Of a DNA stretch of 45,781 nucleotides, positions 16,168 to 24,543 are shown piece by piece. A model generated the notes under the pieces. The model searched no databases. It saw only the letters and a program-made list of their open reading frames with translations, and was not told where the DNA came from. Position 1 is the first letter of the stretch; each line of letters starts with the position of its first letter. The position numbers and the translations under genes were made by a program. Origin of the DNA: Pirellula sp. (GTDB lineage Bacteria; Planctomycetota; Planctomycetia; Pirellulales; Pirellulaceae); the NCBI GenBank assembly GCA_021300155.1, contig JAJTID010000104.1, positions 1 to 45,781 of the forward strand. The letters run 5' to 3'.

Positions 16168-16731
16168 ATGACGTCCCTTCCGATTCCACTTCTTCAAATT
16201 CAAGGACGCGAGCACTTTCCGCTACCGCTGGTTGCGATCGAACAGTTGATGCTTTGGAACGACACGATCGAATATCCCAAGCGTTTTCGAGTCATTCTCG
16301 ATTTTCGAGGAGCGTTGAAACGCGATCTCATCGAAACAGCGATTAAGAGTTCTGCAGTAAGAGATCCCTTGACCTTGGCTCGCCTGGATGATGCGACGAA
16401 ACCACCTCGATGGGTTATTCCGGAACGACCAGAGATTCCCTTTCGCTGGCTCGAAGGGAGTTGGTTCGCTCCACAGTTTCCTGATATATAGAATCTGAAA
16501 ACTGAAAGTGGCGTCCGAGTTTGGGTTTCGAAGTCAGGCGAACAAACGTATCAAGTTTGCTTCGAAGTGCACCATGCATCCATTGACGGTCTAGGCTTAA
16601 GGCAATTCGTTGCGGATATGATCATCGCGTGCGTTGAGAACAAAGCTTACGACAAAATACTGCATCGACTTAGGCATATTTGCATTCCAGCGATTCTGAA
16701 GCTTCGACATCACCTAAGAATGAAAGCTTAA
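16168..16731 (+). pseudogene. Broken condensation/acyltransferase-superfamily gene
   Basis: The ATG at 16168 opens a frame of 107 codons that meets TAG at 16489-16491. The same frame then stays open for another 79 codons to TAA at 16729 with no shift. The continuation holds VCFEVHHASIDGLGLRQF, in which HHASIDG (codons 135-141) fits the HHxxxDG catalytic signature of the condensation/acyltransferase superfamily (NRPS condensation domains, wax ester synthases, alcohol acetyltransferases). The upstream part (LWNDTIEYPKRFRVILDFRG, then RDPLTLARLDD) reads like the N-terminal strand-helix of that fold. The family is normally over 400 residues, so the gene is both nonsense-interrupted and truncated at the C-terminus. 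A TAG read-through protein is possible but less likely than decay. Confidence 0.7.
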
Positions 16732-16831
16732 GCACATTGAACGATCTTGTTGTATCGCATTTTCAACAAGTCATTGCTGAGTAGAATCGAAGACATCGAT
16801 TAACTTGCAGGGAATGGATATTCTTTTCAGC

Positions 16832-16857
16832 GATTACGATTCGTTGGAATCGTAATC
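16832..16857. terminator. Perfect 11-bp hairpin between pseudogene and convergent gene
   Basis: gattacgattc (16832-16842), loop gttg, gaatcgtaatc (16847-16857): every base of both arms pairs. It lies between the end of the pseudogene and the end of the minus-strand gene at 16872. No T run follows on either strand, so factor-independent termination is not assured. Confidence 0.5.
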
Positions 16858-16871
16858 AGGAACACGAGTTC

Positions 16872-17372
16872 TTAGCTTCGCCCGGTCACAATACTACTAA
16901 GCGTCTTCCAGATAGAGTTCACGCCATCGCAGATGAGTTGTGAAGTTCCCCATTGACCACCCCATGCCGGCATTATCAGCACGGCGATGATAATCAAAAC
17001 AGTGATAAAGAAAGCTAGAGTTCCATCCATCGGGCTCGCGATACTGGCACGAGAGGATCTTTGAAAGATCCCTCCTTGAACAATCTTCAGAGGAGTGAGT
17101 TCCGCCATTGGTTCTACTTCGATATCGATACCGCCTTCGTTGTTGAGCCACTTATTCATGCAACCTACCGACCAGAGCTGTTCCTGGTAGAAAAGTCGAT
17201 ACTTTCCTCCCACCTTTATCTTAGCTGCAATCTTGGATGTCGTTCGGACTGTGAATGATTCCCGGCTTTGTTCAACGACTTCTACGAATCGGCGTTTGGC
17301 CCCGAGCTTCAACCAAGCTTTTGTGTTGGGGCGAAATATTTTGCATTTGTATGCGGCGGATTCAGTATTCAT
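16872..17372 (-). CDS. Membrane-anchored protein of unknown function
   Basis: A 166-residue protein from the ATG at 17372; the frame continues upstream to a TTG at 17462, a weaker choice. Residues 1-100 (KCKIFRPNTKAWLKLGAKRRFVEVVEQ, with RTTSKIAAKIKVGGKYRLFY) form a strand-rich soluble domain with a basic RR pair, faintly PilZ-like, but the full c-di-GMP signature is not there. Residues about 112-135 (GTLAFFITVLIIIAVLIMPAWGG) are one strong transmembrane helix, followed by a short amphipathic tail. So it is a bitopic membrane protein, probably with its soluble domain in the cytoplasm. No family is recognised. It stands alone, divergent from the cytochrome operon that begins at 17651. Confidence 0.55.
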   Translation of the reverse strand: MNTESAAYKCKIFRPNTKAWLKLGAKRRFVEVVEQSRESFTVRTTSKIAAKIKVGGKYRLFYQEQLWSVGCMNKWLNNEGGIDIEVEPMAELTPLKIVQGGIFQRSSRASIASPMDGTLAFFITVLIIIAVLIMPAWGGQWGTSQLICDGVNSIWKTLSSIVTGRS

Positions 17373-17650
17373 TTGAAGAGGCCATGGAATTCTCTCGAGC
17401 CAATTTTTCGGCGACTGGGGAAAGTCTGGGACGATCTTGAGAAAAAGTCTGCGGAATTCCAAATCTCTTTCTTCAAAGTTAGATTACCCGTTGAACTTAT
17501 TCTGTTTGGGAAACACGCAAGGGTGACGACGAGTGATCCGATTCGAACAGTCATTCCGGTAAGGCATTGATTGTTGAGGAGTCCTGTCGTAACGGTCGAT
17601 CCTCCTTGCTAGATGATACTACCAATAACCAATTCGAGGTATCTGCGCTC

Positions 17651-19894
17651 GTGATTCGCCGCATTAGTTCGCTTCATACACCAATCGTGGTAGCTATAGG
17701 CGTAGCACTGTCGATCATGAACGGATCCCGCATACTCGCTCAATTGCCCGGAGTGTGTACTTTGCCGAATGGTACTCCATGGTCCGGGCCGGCTGAGTTC
17801 GAACGTGCTGCGAGCAGTCCTTCTGAAGTTGCTGCAAAGTTTACTAGAGGAAGTGGCTATTCAACTTCATTCGGACAGGTCGCGGCGGATCCGCAACTAG
17901 TGCGGCGATGGCTTCGAGGTGAGGTGGTTTCGGAGCCAGTGGCATCGCAGCAATCTTCTTCGAATCCAAAGCAATCCGTCGTCAATCGATACGCTCCGCA
18001 CTCCCTGCCTTCGGCGAAGGGTGGATCGTCAATACCGGTTCACAATTCGAGTTTTCGTCGGAGTCCGCAAGATGATCTTCTCGCTCCAACACCGAACGGG
18101 GAGTCATCGAACGACCTTTTAGGAACGAGCAAACTGCCCCTTTCCGAAGGGGACGCCCTCTCGCAGATGGGGCCTGACTCTCAAAAAGAAAAAGAGCGGG
18201 CCGCATCGAAGATAGATGAAGCAGGCAAGCAAGCTGCAGTGGATCCGCATTGGGAAGTTTTTGCCAATGACAAGTATCCCTCTGCCATCAAATGCTCGAA
18301 GTGCCATCAGAAGATTTATGATGAATGGCGTGTCAGCAGCCATGCATACGCGGCTGTCTCGCCGATGTTCCAACGATTTGAACAAAAGGTAGCCGAGCTA
18401 ACGCGTGGTACAGCGGGAACGTTTTGCTTGAGATGCCACGCACCTGTTGCGACCCAAGCAGATTTCCCTCGCAATGAGTCAATATTCAATGGCCCCGTCG
18501 TGTTCAGAGAAGGAATAACATGCATCGCTTGCCATCGCGTCATTGAACGTTACGGACGAGTGAATGGAGAACGCCGCATCGAACTCGGGAGCGAGTACGA
18601 TCCGGTTGTCGGGAATACCGGTGGGGATGGAGTCCAAGCTGTGATTGCTGATCGCGACAACTTCAAAGTCAAGATCGACCCCAACGATAACAGGCCACTA
18701 CAACCTATTCACCAAGGTGCGATTCAGTTTGATCAATTGTCAGATAGTTCTTTCTGTGCAGGCTGTCATCAAGTGGTGGTGCAACCAGGTATCGCGCTTG
18801 AAATCGTCTATCAACAGTACCGACAAGGTCCGGCCTGCAAGAAGGGTGTCTCCTGTCAAGATTGCCATATGGGAGCAGTACCCGGTAAACCGTTAGGCTA
18901 CACCTATGGCGCTGCGGCGGAGATATCCGGAAAAACGATCAATACAAACCGAAAGCACTCGAATCACATCTTCTACGGTCCGGCGTATCCGATTGCACAT
19001 CCCGGGATATTCCCTCACAACGAAAAGTCCCTTCGGTGGACGGCAGACCAATGGCTTCAGTTTGACCATCGTCAAGGATGGGGTACCGAGCGTTTTGAAT
19101 CGTTACTTGCAAAGGGGCAGATAGCTGCAACTTTTCCTCCGGTGTGGAAGAACGCGCAAGAAAGACGTGATGCGCGGAAAGTGATCGACGAGAACCAGAA
19201 GTTGATTGCTTATAAACAGCAGACCGCTCATGAGGTTTTGGAGAACGGTTCTAGAATAGACGGTCCGTTTTTTGCGTCACCGCCACGCGCCGGGGAAGAT
19301 CTGAAGTTTTCCTACATCGTTAGCAACAGTAGCGAAGGGCACAACATGCCCAGTGGATCACTGGGTGCACAACCACAGCTATGGTTGAACGTTGTGCTTA
19401 TTGGACCTAATGGAAATCACCTGTGGGAGTCAGGGCATCTCGACAGCAATGGCGATATGTGTGACATTCATTCTCTCGATGTACGAGCTGGCAAGGTGAA
19501 GCGTGATGCTCAACTCGCAAACTTTCAAACGAAGTTCCTGATTACCAACGTGAAGGGAACGGAACGTGAGATGTATCTTCCTTTCAATGTTGACATTGAT
19601 CCCCTAGTTTACCTTCGGCCAGGGACCGTACCTTACAGCGTTCTAAACCATCCACCATTCATTCGAATGGAAGCGCATAGCATTGGTCCCGTAGATTCGA
19701 GATCGCCTCGATACAGCATTCCGTCAGAGCTAATCCGCATGCCAGGAACGTATCGATTGAGTGTTCGACTGCGAAGCCGTATCGAACCGCCATATTTTCT
19801 GCTGTTCTGCGAAGGGACACCAGAAATGCTGACTTCCCTCAATGAGGGCATCATCGACGTGCATCCATACTCGACGGAATTCGTGGTGCGGTGA
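17651..19894 (+). CDS. Exported multihaem cytochrome c (five CXXCH), cytochrome c554-like
   Basis: I place the start at GTG 17651, which gives a signal peptide (VIRRISSLHTPIVVAIGVAL, cleavage near ILA-Q); a TTG at 17567 is the alternative. From that start CXXCH motifs lie at residues 215 (CSKCH), 259 (CLRCH), 291 (CIACH), 369 (CAGCH) and 402 (CQDCH), in the order seen in cytochrome c554-type domains of planctomycetes. Residues about 80-200 are low-complexity, rich in Ser/Pro/Asp and holding QDDLLAP at 140-146. Residues 500-747 after the haems are beta-rich (GHNMPSGSLGAQPQLWLNVVLIG). It should carry electrons in the periplasm. The stop overlaps the ATG of the outer-membrane gene by four bases, so the two are translated together. 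Confidence 0.85.
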   Translation: MIRRISSLHTPIVVAIGVALSIMNGSRILAQLPGVCTLPNGTPWSGPAEFERAASSPSEVAAKFTRGSGYSTSFGQVAADPQLVRRWLRGEVVSEPVASQQSSSNPKQSVVNRYAPHSLPSAKGGSSIPVHNSSFRRSPQDDLLAPTPNGESSNDLLGTSKLPLSEGDALSQMGPDSQKEKERAASKIDEAGKQAAVDPHWEVFANDKYPSAIKCSKCHQKIYDEWRVSSHAYAAVSPMFQRFEQKVAELTRGTAGTFCLRCHAPVATQADFPRNESIFNGPVVFREGITCIACHRVIERYGRVNGERRIELGSEYDPVVGNTGGDGVQAVIADRDNFKVKIDPNDNRPLQPIHQGAIQFDQLSDSSFCAGCHQVVVQPGIALEIVYQQYRQGPACKKGVSCQDCHMGAVPGKPLGYTYGAAAEISGKTINTNRKHSNHIFYGPAYPIAHPGIFPHNEKSLRWTADQWLQFDHRQGWGTERFESLLAKGQIAATFPPVWKNAQERRDARKVIDENQKLIAYKQQTAHEVLENGSRIDGPFFASPPRAGEDLKFSYIVSNSSEGHNMPSGSLGAQPQLWLNVVLIGPNGNHLWESGHLDSNGDMCDIHSLDVRAGKVKRDAQLANFQTKFLITNVKGTEREMYLPFNVDIDPLVYLRPGTVPYSVLNHPPFIRMEAHSIGPVDSRSPRYSIPSELIRMPGTYRLSVRLRSRIEPPYFLLFCEGTPEMLTSLNEGIIDVHPYSTEFVVR

Positions 19895-22467
19895 TGCGTG
19901 TTGCTATAAAGTTTAACCAGGAAATGAGAACAACTCGGAGTGCAAACCTCTCGATGCTTCGAGCTCTGATTGTTTGTTTCTGTACGGCGATGATGGGATC
20001 CCAAGCGATCTCGCAACATTCTACCGCTCCAAGTAACAACAATGATTCACCGGCCAATACGCTCATTAAACAACCAACGACGATTAAGCAGCCGAAAAGC
20101 ATCAAGCTGCCTCCGAATCGCGGGTCAGCGACATCCACGCTTCAGCAGAAAATCTTTCAGCCGAAAACGCCTGCTCGCTTGATTGCAACGCAAACTGGCA
20201 TGTCGGAGGATAGCCCAACATCGGATGATCTTCTTGCACCATCGCGAACACAAGTCCCTGGTGAAAAGTCTCCTTCGTCGGGATCGGCTTCTCCCTATGA
20301 TGAAGTTTTTCTGTTACCAGTGCCTCCCACGCGAAAGAAGTCTGTCGATTCACCAGAAGTTATTCAGGCTCCATCGCCTTCGCTGGGAAAGGAGGACGAT
20401 GAGCTTCTGTTGCAACCTTCGTCAGAGAACGAATCCTTGGTTCCGAGCGCATCATCTCCGAGTGACAAGCCACCTCAAGTCGATCGTTCCCTAGTCGAAC
20501 CTCAGTCTGATGATGAATTGTTAAATTCTCGCGTAGTAACTCCATACCAAAAACCATCGGTCGATGATCTTGGTGAACGCGTGGTACCGCTTCCGATTAA
20601 GCCAGCCCCTTCTGACTTCAAGGGTTTTGGAAATAGCAATCGTGAGCTAGAGAACCAACTCCCAGAACCACGAAGAACATTTCCTCTTCCGAAGGTTCCA
20701 CCATCCACAATAAAGCCTGAAACGCCAGTCCCGGACTTGATCCCTGATCGATTTCCCGACAGCATGGGAAAACGGTCAAGTCAAGAAGCAGGAATATCAA
20801 CATTTAGCAGATCTTTTGATTCTCCGGAGTTTGGTGCATTGCTTTACCCGTCTCCTACTGAGCGGGGCCAGAGTTATGGTCGAACGGTTGAATCGATAAA
20901 CGAACCGATGCTCTTTGCAGCCACGACGGTAAACCAACCCAGACTTTATGATCCGAATCCAGTTGCAGAGAATCGACCGACATTTGCACCGATCTCAACA
21001 CTTCCCGAACGATTAGGAAATCGATACCGACAATATCAGTTTTCTAAAGAACTTCCTTGTTCCAATAGTCCTCAGCCTGCGTTGGGAAATTGTATTCAAG
21101 AGGTACCATATCAATCTGCCGATTTTGCTCCCATTCCGCAATGTCCACAACCGCTCAATCCATGCCAAGAGATTGAGACCTACTTTGGCAAGTCACTTAT
21201 AGACACACAGCGTCCCTGGGTCGAGTGGTGGAGACCGTTCTATACAGGTGGCATGTACGATCCAGGTATTCCTGTTTTTAGTGACGCCAATCTCCTTACT
21301 CCGTCTTTTTTGGTCTACGGGGACTATCGCACAGGTGTAGGTATCCACCGCGCCAATGGGCAGGAAATACGCAACTGGGCCCATCGCTTAAATCTCGATA
21401 TGGATTTAAGGCTAACGGGTACGGAGCGGTTCCATATGTTCACGGGGCCGTTAGACCATAACGGTCGATTTACTCGACTTGACTTTAGCGATACTCCGGT
21501 CGAATTTGAGGAGGAGTTAGATTTCCAACTCGATACCGCATTCTTCGAAGGCGACTTGGGAGCAATCACGGGTGGCTTCCGCGGAACCGATGCTCCGTTC
21601 GATCTCCCGTTCACCTGTGGATTGGTACCGTTGTTGTATCAAAACGGCATCTGGATGGAGGATGCTATTCTGGGGTTTGCTGTTGGATCGCCATGGCGAA
21701 ATGCTAAGGCGTTGAACTGGGCCAACTACGAGGCGACATTCTTTGCCGGTTTCAATCAGGTGACGAGTCCTGCGTTTCAGAACGACAATAGTGCAGCGGC
21801 TGTTTTTGGAACAGCATGGTTCGTTGAAGCATACAATGGCTACATCGAAATGGACTATGCCTATTTGGATGATTTGGATAACCTCGGTCGGTCTTATCAC
21901 AATGCAGCCATCGCCTATACTCGACGTTATCTTGGTCGCATCTCGAACACGGTTCGATTGATTGGCAATGCGGGACAGCGCGGGCCCATCGCAGATCGCT
22001 CTGCGGATGGCGGATTGCTAGTTGTCGAGAATAGCCTCATTACATCCCAACCCAGTACCTTTGTTCCTTATTGCAATGTCTTCCTGGGCAATGGAAGACC
22101 TCAGAGCGTGGCGAGAGCAGGAAACTCAGGTGGAATCCTTCGAAATACTGGGATCAACTATGAAGGTGATGGTCTGACAGGGTACCCAACCCTGGCTGCA
22201 ACTGGAGCCAACTCGTATGGCGGAGCTGTTGGAATCAACAGGCTGGGGGCCGATTTCGGAAGCCAGTTTATCGTAGAATTTGCTGCACTGGATACGTACG
22301 GTGATCCCGCGATTAGTGGAATTGCAGGCCCGCAATATGCCATTGGGTCGCGATATCAGCGTGCGATCAATAATCGAAGCCTTTGGCGAGTGGACTTTAT
22401 CAATGGTTGGTTGGATGATGCTCCGGACATTTACGGTACGAGAGCCGAATTCCGCTGGAAGTTCTAG
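19891..22467 (+). CDS. Outer-membrane beta-barrel protein with long disordered N-terminal region
   Basis: An 858-residue protein whose ATG overlaps the cytochrome stop (ATGA). Residues 1-43 hold a signal peptide (LRALIVCFCTAMMGSQAIS). Residues 44-430 are a Pro/Ser/Asp-rich, apparently disordered stretch that repeats an acidic-Leu-Leu motif: SDDLLAPS near 111, EVFLLPVP, DDELLLQPS, SDDELLNS. Residues 440-858 form alternating strands typical of a porin-like barrel (VEWWRPFYTGGMYDPGIPVF, DLDMDLRLTGTERFHMFTGP, FINGWLDDAPDIYGTRAEFRWKF), ending in an aromatic C-terminal residue as expected for outer-membrane insertion by BamA. The operon context suggests a barrel working with the five-haem cytochrome. 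The barrel family itself is not one I can name. Confidence 0.75.
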   Translation: MMRVAIKFNQEMRTTRSANLSMLRALIVCFCTAMMGSQAISQHSTAPSNNNDSPANTLIKQPTTIKQPKSIKLPPNRGSATSTLQQKIFQPKTPARLIATQTGMSEDSPTSDDLLAPSRTQVPGEKSPSSGSASPYDEVFLLPVPPTRKKSVDSPEVIQAPSPSLGKEDDELLLQPSSENESLVPSASSPSDKPPQVDRSLVEPQSDDELLNSRVVTPYQKPSVDDLGERVVPLPIKPAPSDFKGFGNSNRELENQLPEPRRTFPLPKVPPSTIKPETPVPDLIPDRFPDSMGKRSSQEAGISTFSRSFDSPEFGALLYPSPTERGQSYGRTVESINEPMLFAATTVNQPRLYDPNPVAENRPTFAPISTLPERLGNRYRQYQFSKELPCSNSPQPALGNCIQEVPYQSADFAPIPQCPQPLNPCQEIETYFGKSLIDTQRPWVEWWRPFYTGGMYDPGIPVFSDANLLTPSFLVYGDYRTGVGIHRANGQEIRNWAHRLNLDMDLRLTGTERFHMFTGPLDHNGRFTRLDFSDTPVEFEEELDFQLDTAFFEGDLGAITGGFRGTDAPFDLPFTCGLVPLLYQNGIWMEDAILGFAVGSPWRNAKALNWANYEATFFAGFNQVTSPAFQNDNSAAAVFGTAWFVEAYNGYIEMDYAYLDDLDNLGRSYHNAAIAYTRRYLGRISNTVRLIGNAGQRGPIADRSADGGLLVVENSLITSQPSTFVPYCNVFLGNGRPQSVARAGNSGGILRNTGINYEGDGLTGYPTLAATGANSYGGAVGINRLGADFGSQFIVEFAALDTYGDPAISGIAGPQYAIGSRYQRAINNRSLWRVDFINGWLDDAPDIYGTRAEFRWKF

Positions 22468-22529
22468 CTGTTGTCATCTACTTTAGAGACGTTTTGTTCC
22501 AATATCCCCGGGATCGTCCTCTAGAAATC

Positions 22530-23489
22530 ATGTCACAACTAGTTCACGAGTGTTCCAAAAAGATCATTGCGAACGTAGAAAAAGCGATCGTCGGTAAACG
22601 AAAGCAGCTTGTTCTTTCGCTGGTTTCCTGGTTTTCGGGTGGTCACATTCTTCTGGAAGATGTGCCAGGTGTTGCAAAAACGATGCTTGCTCGAGCTTTG
22701 GCTGCGAGCGTGGGGTGTCGATTTAAACGAGTGCAATGCACACCCGATTTGCTCCCGAGTGATATTACGGGAGCATCCATCTTCAATCAGAAGACAGGCG
22801 ACTTTGAGTTTCGGGAGGGACCGCTTTTCACCAACATCCTATTGGCAGATGAGATCAATCGAACGACACCGCGCGCGCAGTCTTCGCTGTTGGAAGCGAT
22901 GGCGGAAGCGAATGCAAGTATCGATGGCGTTACTCACAAACTCCCCGAGCCATTCTTGGTGATCGCAACCCAAAACCCAATCGATCATGAAGGAACGTTC
23001 CCTTTACCGGAAGCGCAGTTGGATCGATTCTTCATGAAGTTCTCCCTGGGCTACCCGTCCATGGAAGATGAAATGCGCATGCTGCAACTGCTGGAACGGG
23101 AACACCCGATACATTCGTTGATGCCAGTGGTTAGTACGGAAGAGATCGTGGTCGCGCAACAACAGGTTCGATCGGTGTACGTCGACGTCAAAGTCAAGCA
23201 GTACATGTTGCAAATCGTTCATGAGACTCGGTCCCATTCGGATTTGGCACTCGGGGGTGGACCGCGGGCAACGATTGCTTTATTCCGAGCCTCGCAAGCG
23301 ATGGCAGCCATTCGAGGCCGAAACTATGTCCAGCCAGACGATGTCAAAAAGATCATTTCCCCCGTCATGGCGCATCGACTGATTCTGCGTCCTGAGAGTC
23401 GCCTTCGAAAACTCACGAGTGATACGATCTTGGACAGTATTGTCGCAGAGATCGCTATTCCTACACTCGAAGAAGGGCGCGCAGGTTGA
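22530..23489 (+). CDS. MoxR-family AAA+ ATPase
   Basis: A 319-residue protein from the ATG at 22530, 62 bases after the barrel gene; the frame also extends 12 codons upstream. Walker A is LLEDVPGVAKT (about 41-51), Walker B is ILLADEINR (about 103-111), followed by sensor-1 IATQNPIDHEGTFPLPEAQLDRFF and the C-terminal sensor-2 lid GGGPRATIALFRASQAMAAIRGR. This is a textbook MoxR ATPase, a chaperone that typically loads metal or assembles protein complexes and is usually encoded beside DUF58 and VWA proteins. Those partners are missing here; instead it lies in a cytochrome/barrel operon, which suggests a maturation or assembly role for them. The gene ends in TGATG overlap with the next gene. 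Confidence 0.93.
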   Translation: MSQLVHECSKKIIANVEKAIVGKRKQLVLSLVSWFSGGHILLEDVPGVAKTMLARALAASVGCRFKRVQCTPDLLPSDITGASIFNQKTGDFEFREGPLFTNILLADEINRTTPRAQSSLLEAMAEANASIDGVTHKLPEPFLVIATQNPIDHEGTFPLPEAQLDRFFMKFSLGYPSMEDEMRMLQLLEREHPIHSLMPVVSTEEIVVAQQQVRSVYVDVKVKQYMLQIVHETRSHSDLALGGGPRATIALFRASQAMAAIRGRNYVQPDDVKKIISPVMAHRLILRPESRLRKLTSDTILDSIVAEIAIPTLEEGRAG

Positions 23490-24445
23490 TGCTAGAAGCT
23501 TTGCGATATCGGACATGGATCGGACAGCCTGAATGTGAAGTTAGTCGTGTTTCTCTAGGATGCTGGCCGATGGCTGGTATAACTTCGCTGGATGTAACAG
23601 ACGTGAATTCGGAGGCCACGATACGAGAGGCAATCGATTGTGGCATTGATTTCTTGGATACGGCCTATTCGTATGGTTACGACGGACGAAGCGACCGTGT
23701 CATCGCTAAGGCGTTGCAAGGAAGAAGATCAAAAGTAAAGATCGCTCACAAAGTAGGCCAATCATGGAACGAACGCAGAGAGCGAGTTGTAGATGGACGC
23801 CCCGCTACTTTACTCAAACATGCGGAGGAATGTTTGCGTCGATTGAACACAGACTATGTCGACCTCATGTACCTACACTCTCCCGACCCACAGATTTCTC
23901 TTGCAGAATCGGCAAGTGCCATCCAGGAGATTGTCAATCGAGGTTGGGCTCGATACGCGGGGGTCTGCAATGTCAACGGCCCACAAGCGATTGAGTTTAT
24001 GGCTCATTGCGAAACCTCGGCCATTCAAATTCCGTTCAATATGTTTCAGCAAAATGCGCTTCGTGAGTTGCTACCGATTGTTGAGAATCGCAACGTACGA
24101 CTGGTATGCTATTGGGTCTATATGAAGGGGCTATTGGCGGGGCATTTCGAACGGAATCATCAGTTCTCCCCCAATGACAAGAGGCTTACCTACGATATTT
24201 ATCGCGGGGATGCATGGGAGCGTGCTCAGAATTTGCTAGATGTATTGCGGGCTATAGCACTGGCAAAGAATTGCACCGTGAGTCAAATTGTGATGGCGTG
24301 GACTCTTCTTCAACCGCAGATGGATGTAGCCCTGGTAGGCGCCAAGACTCCGACGCAGATTTCGGAAACAGCGGGAGTCATGCGAGTCGAACTTAGTACC
24401 GAGGAAATGGCTAGGATCGAAAATGGCATAAAAGCGAACTGTTGA
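23489..24445 (+). CDS. Aldo/keto reductase
   Basis: A 318-residue protein; the ATG at 23489 shares bases with the MoxR stop (TGATG), which fixes the start over the TTG one codon earlier. The AKR catalytic tetrad is intact: Asp57 and Tyr62 in DFLDTAYSYG, Lys88 in IAHKVG and His130 in YLHSPD. The C-terminal NADPH-binding segment TLLQPQMDVALVGAKTPTQI is also present. The enzyme should reduce a carbonyl with NADPH in the cytoplasm (no signal peptide). It is the last gene of the cytochrome-barrel-MoxR cluster and is followed at once by a strong terminator. Confidence 0.93.
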   Translation: MLEALRYRTWIGQPECEVSRVSLGCWPMAGITSLDVTDVNSEATIREAIDCGIDFLDTAYSYGYDGRSDRVIAKALQGRRSKVKIAHKVGQSWNERRERVVDGRPATLLKHAEECLRRLNTDYVDLMYLHSPDPQISLAESASAIQEIVNRGWARYAGVCNVNGPQAIEFMAHCETSAIQIPFNMFQQNALRELLPIVENRNVRLVCYWVYMKGLLAGHFERNHQFSPNDKRLTYDIYRGDAWERAQNLLDVLRAIALAKNCTVSQIVMAWTLLQPQMDVALVGAKTPTQISETAGVMRVELSTEEMARIENGIKANC

Positions 24446-24453
24446 TACCAATA

Positions 24454-24478
24454 AAAAAGGCACATCCAATGTGCCTTT
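24454..24478. terminator. Bidirectional hairpin terminator
   Basis: aaaggcaca (24456-24464) and tgtgccttt (24470-24478) form a perfect 9-bp stem with a five-base loop. A run of six A precedes it, giving U-rich RNA for the opposite strand, and the arms themselves supply T on the plus strand. It separates the operon from the convergent DUF1598 gene. Confidence 0.85.
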
Positions 24479-24543
24479 CAAGTGTTTCAGCAGGTTGTTT
24501 GCAATGAATCAACGTTTGATTTCTGGCTGATTCACCTAGGGTC

